Below, one piece after another: positions 25,417-34,038 of a stretch of 64,000 bases of DNA. Position 1 is the stretch's first letter. Every line of letters starts with the position of its first letter. Location of the stretch: assembly GCF_016862095.1 (NCBI RefSeq), contig NZ_BOMH01000018.1:124001-188000 (forward strand), read 5' to 3'. The translations under genes were made by a program, and so were the position numbers. The stretch comes from Actinoplanes cyaneus (lineage in GTDB: Bacteria > Actinomycetota > Actinomycetes > Mycobacteriales > Micromonosporaceae). The notes beneath the pieces were generated by a model. That model searched no databases. It was given only the letters and a program-made list of their open reading frames with translations, and was not told the origin of the DNA.

Positions 25417-26361
25417 TCAGGCCGTCGAACTTGCGCGCTCCGCCTCGGCGAGGATCTCGCGGGCACCCTGGCGCATCAGCGAGACCGCCACCGCCGTACC
25501 CAGAAGGACCGGATCTCTTTCCCACTCGTGCGCGTCGGCGACCGTCTTGCCGTCCGGCGAGATCACCCGGGCCCGCAGCCCGATCCGGCCGTCCGGCTCC
25601 GTGCGGGCCAGCGCCGCGATCGGGGAATGACAGGAACCCTGCAGGATGTGCAACATCGTGCGTTCCGCGGTGGTCTCCGCCCACGCCCGCGCGTCGCCGA
25701 GGCTCGCCGCCAGCTCCCGGACCGCGACATCGTCCTCACGGCACTGCAACACCAGCGTGCCCGCGCCGACCGCCGGGACCATCGTGTCGACGTCCAGCGG
25801 GTGGGTGATCCGATCGGCCTCCCCGATCCGGTCCAGGCCCGACACGGCCAGCAGCAGCGCGTCATACTCCCCCGCGTCGAGTTTCGCCAGGCGGCGGTTC
25901 GCGTTCCCGCGGATCGGCTTGACGTTCAGATGCGGCCAGTGCAGGCCGATCTGCGCGATGCGACGGACCGCTGACGTGCCGACCACCGTGCCCGGCGGCA
26001 CCTGATCGATCGGGACGCCGGCCGGATGCAGCCACGCGTCGCGGACGTCGTCGCGGGCCAGGTACCCGGCCATCACCGTGCCGGCCGGCGCGGGCCGATC
26101 CCCCGGGACGTCCTTCACGCAGTGGACGACCAGGTCCACCTCCCCGGCGAGCAGAGCGGCGTCGACCTCCTTGGTGAACGCCCCCTTGCCGCCGAGCGCG
26201 GACAGGCTCCCCTGCCAGCGGTCGCCGCTGGTCGTCATCGACAGCACCTCGGCCCGCACCCCGGGGTGGCCGGCGGCCAGCATCGCCTTGACCCGGTCGA
26301 CCTGGGCGAGGGCCATCGGGGAGTTCCGGGTGCCGATGCGCACCGTACGCGATTCGGGCAT
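25417..26361 (-). CDS. hemC: Hydroxymethylbilane synthase (porphobilinogen deaminase), stand-alone
   Basis: 314 residues, full family length. It polymerises four porphobilinogens to hydroxymethylbilane in tetrapyrrole synthesis. Visible are [21 protein letters not shown] at the N-terminus, [15 protein letters not shown] (usually SxKDVP), [43 protein letters not shown] (in pieces), and the dipyrromethane-cofactor Cys in [13 protein letters not shown]. The start at 26361 ([14 protein letters not shown]) was chosen since upstream in-frame sequence is low complexity. hemA, hemD and hemB are not adjacent, so this may be a second copy or a dispersed heme gene. The RGNANRR in place of RGNVxTR is a small deviation. 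Confidence 0.93.
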   Translation of the reverse strand: MPESRTVRIGTRNSPMALAQVDRVKAMLAAGHPGVRAEVLSMTTSGDRWQGSLSALGGKGAFTKEVDAALLAGEVDLVVHCVKDVPGDRPAPAGTVMAGYLARDDVRDAWLHPAGVPIDQVPPGTVVGTSAVRRIAQIGLHWPHLNVKPIRGNANRRLAKLDAGEYDALLLAVSGLDRIGEADRITHPLDVDTMVPAVGAGTLVLQCREDDVAVRELAASLGDARAWAETTAERTMLHILQGSCHSPIAALARTEPDGRIGLRARVISPDGKTVADAHEWERDPVLLGTAVAVSLMRQGAREILAEAERASSTA

Positions 26362-26590
26362 ACGGGCAGGGTACGCCCATCGCCACCGGCCCCGGCCGCC
26401 CACCCGGCCTCGCAGCGGCCGACCTCCGGGCACCGCCATGGTCCACCGACTCCGCCCGCGCCGGGCCCAACCTGCTGCCGGCACCAGCCGACGAACCGGC
26501 ACCCCGCCGCAAGCTCAGCCCGCCCTCCGCACCAGCCGGCGATCAGTCACCGCGCCGAGGGCTCCCCGCCCCAAGAAGAGTCGCGGACCC

Positions 26591-26635
26591 GTCAGCGGCC
26601 GGCTCACCCTCACCAGCCGCGAGCCGGTCAGCGGC
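26591..26635. repeat. Duplicated tail of the HAD gene
   Basis: GTCAGCGGC appears at 26627-26635, where it contains the HAD gene stop codon, and again at 26591-26599, with similar GGC/CTGAGCC surroundings. Weak but like other tail duplications here. The rest of 26362-26627 is GC-rich non-coding sequence with no other feature I can support. Confidence 0.45.
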
Positions 26636-27347
26636 TGGAGGGGCTGAGCCGGGATGCCGGGCGGGCGGTCAGCAGCGCCGGCAGGTCGGCCATCGCGGTG
26701 AAGATGTGGGTGGCCCCGGCGTCCAGGAGCACCTGAGGAGCCTGGTGAGCCGGGCTGTCCGGCGGGCAGAAGCCGAAGACCACCGCGCCGGCCGCCACCC
26801 CCGCACGGACTCCGGTGGCGGTGTCCTCGACGACCGCGGCGCGGGACGGGTCGACGCCCAGCGCGGCCGCGGCGGCGAGGTAGACGTCCGGGGCGGGCTT
26901 GCTGCGGGGCATCTCCATGCCACTGAAGATCTTGCCGGCGAAGACCTGGTCGAGGCCGACCTTGCGGAGTTGCAGCTCGATCTTCGGGCGGTCGGCGCCG
27001 CTGGCGCAGGCCACGTTGCCGCGGAAGAGCCGGGAGATCTCGTGGGCCGCGGCCACCGCGCCCGGGATCGCCTCCAGCCCGGCGACCAGGGCATCGTTGC
27101 GTCGCCGGCGGAACTCGGCGATCCATTCGCCGGTGACCGTGAACCCGGTGTGGGCGGTGATGACGCCGACCTCGTCCACCAGCGCCCGCCCGACGAACAG
27201 CCGGAAGCAGTCCGCCTCGCTGACCGCCCACCCGAGCTCGTGCAGCATCGTGCGGAGGACTGAGTTCGTGATCCGCTCCGAGTCGACGAGCACCCCGTCG
27301 CAGTCGAACAGCACGGCCTCGAAGGAACGATCAACGGCATCCGGCAT
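26628..27347 (-). CDS. HAD family phosphatase (phosphoglycolate phosphatase/beta-PGM-like)
   Basis: 239 residues of the HAD subfamily IA. Motif I is FDCDGVLVDSE (nucleophile and acid/base Asp), motif II is the VACASGAD segment (usually hhSS), motif III the Lys in MPRSKPAPDVYLAAA, and motif IV AAVVEDTATGVRAGVAAG, where the acidic residues bind Mg. The cap lies between motifs I and II. Substrates are sugar phosphates or phosphoglycolate by family; not determinable here. The start at 27347 puts the family N-terminus (FEAVLFDCDG) at residue 9. Monocistronic. Confidence 0.92.
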   Translation of the reverse strand: MPDAVDRSFEAVLFDCDGVLVDSERITNSVLRTMLHELGWAVSEADCFRLFVGRALVDEVGVITAHTGFTVTGEWIAEFRRRRNDALVAGLEAIPGAVAAAHEISRLFRGNVACASGADRPKIELQLRKVGLDQVFAGKIFSGMEMPRSKPAPDVYLAAAAALGVDPSRAAVVEDTATGVRAGVAAGAVVFGFCPPDSPAHQAPQVLLDAGATHIFTAMADLPALLTARPASRLSPSSR

Positions 27348-27571
27348 GGCGCCGACCCTATCCGCCCCCACCGCCCCACCGCCGTGGCCGCCTTCACACC
27401 GAGCGCGACCGAGCGGACCGATGCGGCTGAGCCCACAAGTCGCGTCGCGGGCCCGCGAGCGCCCGGTGGTGGGCGAGCACGACCGAGCAGTACGCGCCAC
27501 AGCGGAACTCCGGTCCACGACCGCGCGAGCCCCGGCCCACGGATCCGGGCGCCTGGCCACGACAACCACCG

Positions 27572-27648
27572 GCTACTCGCTCGCGAAGGGCGGCCGGCGC
27601 GTTACTCGCGGAGCGGCCAGCGCGTCACTCGCGGAGGGCGGCCAGCGC
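27572..27648. repeat. Tandem duplication of the ABC permease gene tail
   Basis: Three imperfect 23- to 28-bp units: from 27572 (CTACTCGCTCGCGAAGGGC), from 27601 (GTTACTCGCGGAGCGGCC) and from 27624 (GTCACTCGCGGAGGGCGGCC). The last contains the stop codon and final codons (AALRE) of the permease; the others lie beyond the stop. The rest of 27348-27571 shows no gene. Confidence 0.75.
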
Positions 27649-30063
27649 CGTGGGCGGGGTCCGGAGGAGCAGCGCGGCCGGGATCAGGCTCGCCGCGAAG
27701 GCGACCAGCACGCAGACCCCGGTGACCGCGGCGATCACCGCCCACGGCGCGGCGATCTCCGCGGTGGTGACCAGCTCGGCCAGCCGGGAGCGGAGCCCCG
27801 CGAGCATGGCGGCGGTGACCGCGGCGGCGAGCAGGACGCCGAGCGTGACCACCGTGCCGGTCTCGGCGGCGATCACCGTCAGGACCTGGCGTGGGGTGGC
27901 GCCGCCGAGGCGCAGGACGGCGATGTCGCGGGCGCGGTCCGCCGTCGACATGACCAGGGTGTTCGCGATGGCGATGGCGGTGTAGAGCAGGGTCAGGCCG
28001 AGCAGCGCCACCATGGCGAGGTTGTTCATCCGGTTGGCCTCGGCGGCTTGGCCGGCGAAGTACGCGTCCGGGGTCGCGACCTGACCCGCCGGGCCTGCGG
28101 CGGCCGCGATCAGTCCCGGATCGCCGGCTCCGGCCAGGTAGACGGCATCGGCGCCGACAGCTGAGGGGCCGGCCGGCGAAGCGGCGGACGGATAGGGCAG
28201 GAGCACGGTGAGGCCGAGGTCCAGGGCGGGCGGGAGGACGGCGACGACGCGGGGACGCAGCGGTGTCGTGTCGGCCTGCCACAGCTGGATCTCGTCGCCG
28301 ACGTGCCAGTTGCGGGCGCGGGCCAGGTCGGCGCTGATCACGACCGTTCCCGGGGTACGCAGGTCGCGGACCTCAGGTGGCAGCTGCCAGACCTGCTCGA
28401 TGCCGGCCCCGACATACTCCGCGGTGATCAGCTCGACGCTGTCCCCGGTCGGCATGAACGCGGACCTGGAGCGGACCGGGACGGCCGCGGTCACGCCGGG
28501 GACGCGGCTCAGGGTGTCGACCGCCGGGACCGGCACCCCGACCGGGTCGATGGCGCTGACCAGCGACGACGCGGTGATGCGGGTGCGTGCGGCGGACTGC
28601 TCGGCCCGCTGGGCGGTCGTGGTCGCGGACAGGAGGGTCGCGGCCAGCCCGACCGTGAGGAGCACCGGTGCGACCGTCGACGCGGTGCGGCGAACGGCGG
28701 TCAGCGCGTTGCTCCGGGCGATCTGCACCGTCACCCCGGGGATCGGGCCGGTCAGCGCCCGGATCAGCAGCGGCGCGAGCAGGGGCGCGAAGAGGACGAC
28801 AGCGATCAGCGCCAGGTAGGACGAGAAGAACGTCAGCGCGATCCCGTCCTCCCCGGCAACGGACCCGCCGGCGGCCACCGTCGCGATCGCGCCGCCGGTG
28901 AGGAGCAGCCCGAAGATCCACCGCGGGACGGTCATCACCCGCCGGTCGAGGGCCGCCTCGCGCAGCGCCTCGATGGGGCGCACCTTCCCGGCCCGCCGCG
29001 CCGCCGCCCACGTGCCGATCATGGCGATGACCAGGCCCGCACCGGCCGAGCACAGCACCGCCCACCCGTTGAACGCGACGTCGAAGCCGGCCGGCGCGAG
29101 CCCGTGGCCGATGAGCCAGCCCCCGCACCACGGCGCGGCCACGATCCCGAGGGCGCTCCCGGCGGCCGCGGCGACCACGGCCACGATAGCCGCCTCGCCG
29201 AGCACCAGCCGCCGCACCTGCCGGGGTGTCGCGCCGGCGGCCCGCAGCAGCGCCATCTCCCGCCGCCGCTGGCTGACCGCGAACGCGAACGTCCCCGCCA
29301 CCACGAAGATCGACACCAGGACGGCGAGCCCGGAGAACGTCCCGAGCAGCGCGATCGTGTCGGTCAGCGCGTCACGGTCGGGGTCCGGCTCGGCCAGGGC
29401 ACGACGGTCACCGGTCAGCGATTCGAGACCACTCCGCCGTACGGCCTCGGCCGCCCCGCCGTCCCGGAACGCCACCGCGTCCACGCGACCCCCGGCGAGC
29501 GCGACAGCCGAGGCGTCGGTCACGTAGACGGCGGCCGGCCCGGTCACCACGCCGGTGACCTTCCAGGTGGCGGTGGCCCCAGCAGTCCGGACCTCCAGGA
29601 GGTCACCGACCTGCTGCCCGGAAGCGACGGTGACCACCGCCTCGCCCTCCGCCGCGGGCGGGCGCCCGGCTGTCAGCGAGGCCGGATGCAGCGTGGTGCT
29701 CGCCCACGGGTGCACGTCGGCCGGGCTGTCCCCGATCATCACGGGGATCCGCCGGTCCACCACCGCGCCCGGCAGCGCGGACAACCGCGTCACGGCCTCC
29801 GCGGGGATCGGCGGCCGCTCACCGGCGGTGTTGGTGGCGTCGAACGCCCCGTCGCCCGACCCGAACCGCACGGTGACGGTGTCCGGCGGGACGGCGACCA
29901 GCGCCGCGCCGGAGAACCACACCGGGGCGCGATGGCGGCCGATCGTCGCGGCGATCGCCAGCCCGGTCACGGTGAGCAGGCAGACGCCGAGCGCGAGCGC
30001 CACGAGCACCCCGGCGAGGCCGGCCCACCGGGCCCGCAGCGTCTGCACGGCCAGGCCCAGCAT
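27625..30063 (-). CDS. FtsX-type ABC transporter permease
   Basis: 812-residue membrane permease with two FtsX-like units. After an N-terminal helix (LAGVLVALALGVCLLTVTGLAI) comes an extracytoplasmic MacB-like domain (about 40-250), helices with the cytoplasmic motif SQRRREMALLRAAGATPRQVRR, a second extracytoplasmic domain, and a final unit with STADRARDIAVLRLGGATPRQV and LIPAALLLRTPPTALAALRE. It pairs with the ATPase just upstream: TGATG shares one base between the ATPase stop and this start, so the two are co-translated. Exporters of this class handle lipids, peptides or antibiotics. The 3' end lies in a short tandem repeat. Confidence 0.93.
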   Translation of the reverse strand: MLGLAVQTLRARWAGLAGVLVALALGVCLLTVTGLAIAATIGRHRAPVWFSGAALVAVPPDTVTVRFGSGDGAFDATNTAGERPPIPAEAVTRLSALPGAVVDRRIPVMIGDSPADVHPWASTTLHPASLTAGRPPAAEGEAVVTVASGQQVGDLLEVRTAGATATWKVTGVVTGPAAVYVTDASAVALAGGRVDAVAFRDGGAAEAVRRSGLESLTGDRRALAEPDPDRDALTDTIALLGTFSGLAVLVSIFVVAGTFAFAVSQRRREMALLRAAGATPRQVRRLVLGEAAIVAVVAAAAGSALGIVAAPWCGGWLIGHGLAPAGFDVAFNGWAVLCSAGAGLVIAMIGTWAAARRAGKVRPIEALREAALDRRVMTVPRWIFGLLLTGGAIATVAAGGSVAGEDGIALTFFSSYLALIAVVLFAPLLAPLLIRALTGPIPGVTVQIARSNALTAVRRTASTVAPVLLTVGLAATLLSATTTAQRAEQSAARTRITASSLVSAIDPVGVPVPAVDTLSRVPGVTAAVPVRSRSAFMPTGDSVELITAEYVGAGIEQVWQLPPEVRDLRTPGTVVISADLARARNWHVGDEIQLWQADTTPLRPRVVAVLPPALDLGLTVLLPYPSAASPAGPSAVGADAVYLAGAGDPGLIAAAAGPAGQVATPDAYFAGQAAEANRMNNLAMVALLGLTLLYTAIAIANTLVMSTADRARDIAVLRLGGATPRQVLTVIAAETGTVVTLGVLLAAAVTAAMLAGLRSRLAELVTTAEIAAPWAVIAAVTGVCVLVAFAASLIPAALLLRTPPTALAALRE

Positions 30064-30803
30064 CAGCGCACCGCCGGAGCGGACTCGAGGCCGGTCATCA
30101 GGTCGGCGACGGCGGGCGCGGGCATCGCCGGGTGGTCGGCGGCGACCCGGCCGTCGACCAGGAAGACCACCCGGTCGGCGCGGGAGGCGGCGACCGGGTC
30201 GTGGGTGACCATCACGATGGTCTGGCCGTGCCGGTCGACCATGTCGCGCATCAGGTCGAGCACGCCGCGCCCGGTCGACGAGTCGAGGGCGCCGGTCGGC
30301 TCGTCCGCGAAGAGCACCGCGGGCCGGGTGATCAGCGCCCGCGCGATCGCGATGCGCTGCTGCTGCCCGCCGGAGAGCTGGGCGGGGCGGTGGCCGCCGC
30401 GCTCGGCGAGGCCGACGGCGGCGAGCATGTCGCGCACCTGGCGGCGGCCCGGCCGGCGGCCGCCGAGGCGCAGCGGGAGCGCGACGTTCTGTTCCGCGGT
30501 CAGCGACGGCAGCAGGTTGAAGGACTGGAACACGAAGCCGATCCGGTCCCTCCGGAGCAGAGTCAGCTCGGTCTCGGAGAGGGTGGTCAGCTCGACACCG
30601 TCCAGCGTGATCGTGCCGGCATCCGGTTTGTCCAGGCCGGCGGCGCACTGCAGCAGCGTGCTCTTGCCGGAGCCGGACGGGCCCATCACGGCGGTGAACG
30701 TGCCCGCCCCGAAGCCAAGGGTGAGCGCGTCGAGGGCGGTGACCGCCGCGGCGCCCCGGCCGTGCCGGCGACGGACCCCACGCAGGTCGAGCAGAGGTTC
30801 CAT
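30063..30803 (-). CDS. ABC transporter ATP-binding protein (MacB/LolD type)
   Basis: 246-residue ATPase of the LolD/MacB class. Walker A GPSGSGKST, the Q-loop in FVFQSFNLLPSLTAEQNVALP, signature LSGGQQQRIAIARAL, Walker B with DEPTGALD, and the H-loop in MVTHDP are all present. It powers the FtsX-type permease encoded immediately downstream with a one-base overlap. Start at 30803 (MEPLLDLRGV) fits the family; the upstream in-frame ATG at 30839 would add 12 Arg-rich residues. No two-component or lipoprotein partner gene is adjacent. Confidence 0.95.
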   Translation of the reverse strand: MEPLLDLRGVRRRHGRGAAAVTALDALTLGFGAGTFTAVMGPSGSGKSTLLQCAAGLDKPDAGTITLDGVELTTLSETELTLLRRDRIGFVFQSFNLLPSLTAEQNVALPLRLGGRRPGRRQVRDMLAAVGLAERGGHRPAQLSGGQQQRIAIARALITRPAVLFADEPTGALDSSTGRGVLDLMRDMVDRHGQTIVMVTHDPVAASRADRVVFLVDGRVAADHPAMPAPAVADLMTGLESAPAVR

Positions 30804-30874
30804 GCCGAAGAGCCTGGCCGATCCGCCGCGCCTTCTCACTACCGCTCACGTGAGTCTTCGAGGTAGGGCCAGCA

Positions 30875-31300
30875 CTACCCCGGACCGGAAACCCCCAGGA
30901 TCTCCCGCGTACGGGGATCCGGCCCGTCGTAGTACCGCTCCAGCACCTGCCGGAACACGCCGGGTTCGGCCGCCGCCTCGGCGAACAGCGTCATCGACGA
31001 GCGCAGCTTCAGATCGTCCGGATACCCGAAGATCTGTGCCGCCGTCCGCCCCTCGACCCCGAGCAGCGTCCGCGCGCACTCGACCAGCCGCGGCCCGAGC
31101 ACCGGATGCGCCAGGTAGTCGCGTGCCTCGGCCAGGTCCCGGATGGCGTAGGTCTGCGCCGTCGGACTCGACCCCAGCCCCGCCACCTGCGGGAACACGA
31201 ACCACATCCAGTGCGAGCGTTTGCTGCCCGCGGCCAGCTCGGCGAGCGCCCGCTCAAACACCCCGTCCTGGGCGCTGACGAACCGGTCCAGATCACTCAT
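30875..31300 (-). CDS. DUF1810 family protein
   Basis: 141 residues, typical for DUF1810. The characteristic opening LDRFVSAQDGVFERALAEL and the signature KRSHWMWFVFPQVAGLG are followed by AQTYAIRDLAEARDYLAHPVLGPRL (in pieces) and IFGYPDDLKLRSSMTLF. The family is widespread and of unknown molecular function. The ATG overlaps the stop of the GH32-like gene as ATGA, so translation is probably coupled. I see no functional link between the two products. Confidence 0.93.
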   Translation of the reverse strand: MSDLDRFVSAQDGVFERALAELAAGSKRSHWMWFVFPQVAGLGSSPTAQTYAIRDLAEARDYLAHPVLGPRLVECARTLLGVEGRTAAQIFGYPDDLKLRSSMTLFAEAAAEPGVFRQVLERYYDGPDPRTREILGVSGPG

Positions 31301-32340
31301 TCCGCGAGCCTAGCGATGTGCGCGCCGGGGTCACCGGGGAACACCCGCCGCGCCGCGCCGAGCCCGCTGACCCCCTCCACGGTGACCTCGACGAGGTCGG
31401 CGTCGGCCAGCACCGTGGTCTCGCCGCCGGCCGGCATCCGCAGGATCACGTCGCCGTGGTCCCGCACCGTCCCGTCCGAGGCGGTCAGCCCGGCGACGCC
31501 GTTGACCAGGAACTTGTCCAGGTGCGGGTGCGGGGTGGCGATCAGCCGCTCGTCGCGCAGCGTCAGGATCCACGGCACGCTGCACGACGACTCGCTGACC
31601 CGCGCCACGAAGCAGCGCCGGCCGGCCGCGTCCAGGAACGGCGTGACCGGGCCGAGACTGCCGTGCTCGAACACTCCCCAGACCCGGGGGACGAAATCAA
31701 GACCGTCATAGGAGCCGATGGCGTACGCCGGAGCCACGCCCGCCACGAACAGCACCCACGCGCCGTCCAGCTCGAACAGCCGCGGGCATCGCCACCCGGC
31801 GGTCTCCCCGGTGGTCAGCACGCCGTCGTGGTCCCAGGTGAGCAGGTCGGCCGACCGGTACTGCAGGACCGCGGACCCGCCCGTGGCCGGTGACGCCACG
31901 ACCAGCATCCGCCAGCCGCCGTCGACCGCCCAGACGAACGGGTCCCGCAGGCCGGCGAACCCCGCCGGGTCGGCGCCGAGCACCGGTCGCGCCGGCTCGG
32001 CCCGCCAGCCGTCCAGTTCCGGACCGGAGGTGGCCCGCCAGACGCCCTCGCCGGCCCGGGAGTGGAACATGACCGGCCCGGCCGGCCCGTCCACGACCGA
32101 GCCGCACCGCGGGTCACCCGGCGCGCCCGGCGCCGCCGAGGTCCCGCGCTCCCGCCAGATCACCAGGTCGTCCGAGACGGCGGAGCCCCAGCCCGCGGCC
32201 CGCTCGTCAGTGGTCCGGTGCTCGTAGAACAGCTGGTATCGCCCGTCCACCCGGAGCACCCCGAAGAGGTCGCCGACCCGGCCGTCGCGCGGGGTGAAGT
32301 GCATCCGGGGCCGTAGCCCTGCAGCCGGTCCAACGTCCAT
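31297..32340 (-). CDS. GH32-like protein lacking the catalytic acid/base
   Basis: 347 residues of the GH32 five-bladed propeller type. The N-terminal HFTPRDGRVGDLFGVLRVDGRYQLFYEHR (in pieces) aligns with the usual HFTP-x-WMNDPNG...YHLFYQ: Asp24 is in the nucleophile position although WMN is lost. RDPFVW (132-137) is the intact RDP motif. The acid/base motif ECPD reads RCPR (184-187), so the glutamate is an arginine. It is therefore doubtful as a fructosidase and could be a binding protein or a divergent enzyme. No signal peptide, unlike most GH32. Start at 32340 is by homology; its Shine-Dalgarno is poor. Coupled to DUF1810 downstream. Confidence 0.78.
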   Translation of the reverse strand: MDVGPAAGLRPRMHFTPRDGRVGDLFGVLRVDGRYQLFYEHRTTDERAAGWGSAVSDDLVIWRERGTSAAPGAPGDPRCGSVVDGPAGPVMFHSRAGEGVWRATSGPELDGWRAEPARPVLGADPAGFAGLRDPFVWAVDGGWRMLVVASPATGGSAVLQYRSADLLTWDHDGVLTTGETAGWRCPRLFELDGAWVLFVAGVAPAYAIGSYDGLDFVPRVWGVFEHGSLGPVTPFLDAAGRRCFVARVSESSCSVPWILTLRDERLIATPHPHLDKFLVNGVAGLTASDGTVRDHGDVILRMPAGGETTVLADADLVEVTVEGVSGLGAARRVFPGDPGAHIARLAE

Positions 32341-32390
32341 GCCTCTGCGTAACACCACGGGGACGCGGGCGCCAGACCGCACGGTGCCAA

Positions 32391-32612
32391 TCAGTTGTCG
32401 AATTCACCGTCCTTGGCGCCGCCGACGAACGCCGCCCACTCGGACGGGGTGAAGAACAGAATCGGCCCGTCCGGGTTCTTCGAGTCGCGGACCGCCCGGC
32501 CGCCGTCGGGCAGGTCGGCCACCTCGACACAGTTGTCGGAGTAACTCCGGCTGCTCCGGCGCCAGGCCACCGTGCTCCGGTCGAACGTCGCGGCATAGGT
32601 CTTCTCTGCCAT
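32391..32612 (-). CDS. DUF397 domain protein
   Basis: 73 residues, a full-length DUF397 protein. The signature WRRSSRSYSDNCVEVADLPDGG, VRDSKNPDGPILFFTPSEWAAFVGGAKDGEF is classical. The ATG follows GGAGGTGCGAG, a strong ribosome-binding site. DUF397 genes in actinomycetes usually follow an XRE-family helix-turn-helix regulator gene as an antitoxin- or anti-regulator-like partner; here no such neighbour is present on either side, so it is an orphan. Confidence 0.95.
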   Translation of the reverse strand: MAEKTYAATFDRSTVAWRRSSRSYSDNCVEVADLPDGGRAVRDSKNPDGPILFFTPSEWAAFVGGAKDGEFDN

Positions 32613-32700
32613 CTCGCACCTCCGGGGCACATTCTCCGCACCCGGCCGAGGGCGAAACTGTCCGTGATCCGACTTATCCTGAGATAGGCACGTTATTGCA

Positions 32701-32770
32701 CGTGCGGCGGAACGTGCGCTCACAAGAGCAACCTGCCCTCAGATCAGCAACGTGCGCTCAGAAGAGCGTC
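32701..32770. repeat. Tail duplication of the DUF72 gene
   Basis: Three imperfect 19- to 21-bp units, GTGCGCTCACAAGAGCAAC, CTGCCCTCAGATCAGCAAC and GTGCGCTCAGAAGAGCGTC. The last contains the DUF72 stop codon; the other two lie beyond it on the reverse strand. Confidence 0.75.
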
Positions 32771-33585
32771 GTCGGCTCCGGCGGGACCGGCACGGGCAGC
32801 GCCGGCAGGCCGGGCACCTTCGCGCGCACCTCGTCGTGGAACAGGCGGGCCAGCGCCGGCGCGTCGGCGTTGTCCGGGGTGTGCACGAACACCGTCGGCG
32901 AGCGCCCCTCGCGCAGCCAGCCGGCGACCGTCTCCACCCACGGCTGCCAGCCGGCCACGGTCCGCGCCGGGTCGTCACGGCCCAGATATCGGACGATCGG
33001 ACGGTCGGTGAGCGCGGTGTCGCGGCGCGGCATGCGGGGCTTCTTCATCCACGCGTCGCGTTCGGCGTCACTGGTCGGGGGCGTGGCGAAGAACGCGGTG
33101 GTGTCGAACGGAACCCACTCGGCGCGGTGCTGGGCGAGCAGTTCCTCCAACCGGCGCGGATCGGTGAAGAAGTCGGGATGGCGGACTTCCACGGCGTACC
33201 GGAAATCGGTCGGCAGATCACGCAGGAAGCGTGCGAGAACAGCGAGGTCGGCGGGGCCGAAGGACCCGGGAAGCTGAATCCAGAGGGCGGCGGCACGCGG
33301 GCCGAGCGGCTCGATCGCGTCGAGGAAGACGCGCAGATCCTCGTCGGTGCCGGTCAGTCGCAGCTCGTGCGTGATGCGTTTCGGAATCTTCGGGAGCAGC
33401 CGGAAATCCGGGCCGGTCTGCTCGGCCCAGGTGGTGACGGTCGCGCGCGACGGAACGGCGTAGAAGGTGGTGTTGCCCTCGACCGCGTTGCACCATTCCG
33501 CGTACGCCCGGAGTTTGTCGCCGGGAGCGAAACGGCTCTGCCATGCCTTCAGGGACCACATCGCGCAGCCCACGTGCAGGGCCAT
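32758..33585 (-). CDS. DUF72 family protein (YecE-like)
   Basis: 275 residues with the TIM-barrel-like DUF72 pattern: HVGCAMWSLKAWQSRFAP, YAEWCNAVEGNTTFYAVPSRATVTTWAEQTGPDFRLLPKIPKRITHELRL (in pieces), LWIQLPGSFGP, FRYAVEVRHPDFF and a late VFVHTPDNADAPALAR. Usual length. The family is widely distributed and its reaction is unknown. Start at the ATG 33585 gives the standard N-terminus; the GTG at 33600 would add five residues. The 3' end is tandemly duplicated past the stop. Confidence 0.92.
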   Translation of the reverse strand: MALHVGCAMWSLKAWQSRFAPGDKLRAYAEWCNAVEGNTTFYAVPSRATVTTWAEQTGPDFRLLPKIPKRITHELRLTGTDEDLRVFLDAIEPLGPRAAALWIQLPGSFGPADLAVLARFLRDLPTDFRYAVEVRHPDFFTDPRRLEELLAQHRAEWVPFDTTAFFATPPTSDAERDAWMKKPRMPRRDTALTDRPIVRYLGRDDPARTVAGWQPWVETVAGWLREGRSPTVFVHTPDNADAPALARLFHDEVRAKVPGLPALPVPVPPEPTTLF

Positions 33586-33651
33586 GACTCCGGATCGCAC
33601 CGGTGAACCGTATCCGGTACCGTCGCCCTTTCGGACGGGGAGGGATGATCG

Positions 33652-34038
33652 ATGCCTTATTCACCGGGCGAGGTCGCGGGGAAACTCGGGGTGAGCATCG
33701 ACACGCTGCGCTACTACGAGCGGATCGGGTTGCTGCACGGCATCGAGCGCACCACCGGCGGCCAGCGGGTGTTCTCCGACGACGACCTGGGGCGGATCGG
33801 GCTGCTGCGCTGCCTGCGCGACTCGGGCATGCCGATCGCCCGGCTGCGGCGCTTCGCCGAGCTGCTGCACGACGGGGACGAGGCCGCTGAGCAGCGCGTT
33901 CAGCTGCTCGCCGAGCACGACCGGGAGATCGACGAGAAGGTCGCCCAGCTGCGCGGGGAACAGGAGCGCGTGCGCGAGAAGATCGCCTGGTACCGTGCCG
34001 AGACCGTTCGCCAGGCCGGCTTGAAGGAGGCCCAGTGA
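33652..34038 (+). CDS. MerR family transcriptional regulator
   Basis: 128 residues. The MerR winged helix is clear at the N-terminus: YSPGEVAGKLGVSIDTLRYYERIGLL, then RVFSDDDLGRIGLLRCLRDSGMPIARLRRFAELL (in pieces). A coiled-coil dimerisation helix follows (AEQRVQLLAEHDREIDEKVAQL). There are no Cys residues for metal sensing, so it is a small-molecule or redox-independent type. The stop overlaps the start of the lytic transglycosylase gene as GTGA. A MerR gene translationally coupled to a murein hydrolase suggests autoregulation in response to wall stress or antibiotics (inference). Confidence 0.93.
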   Translation: MPYSPGEVAGKLGVSIDTLRYYERIGLLHGIERTTGGQRVFSDDDLGRIGLLRCLRDSGMPIARLRRFAELLHDGDEAAEQRVQLLAEHDREIDEKVAQLRGEQERVREKIAWYRAETVRQAGLKEAQ

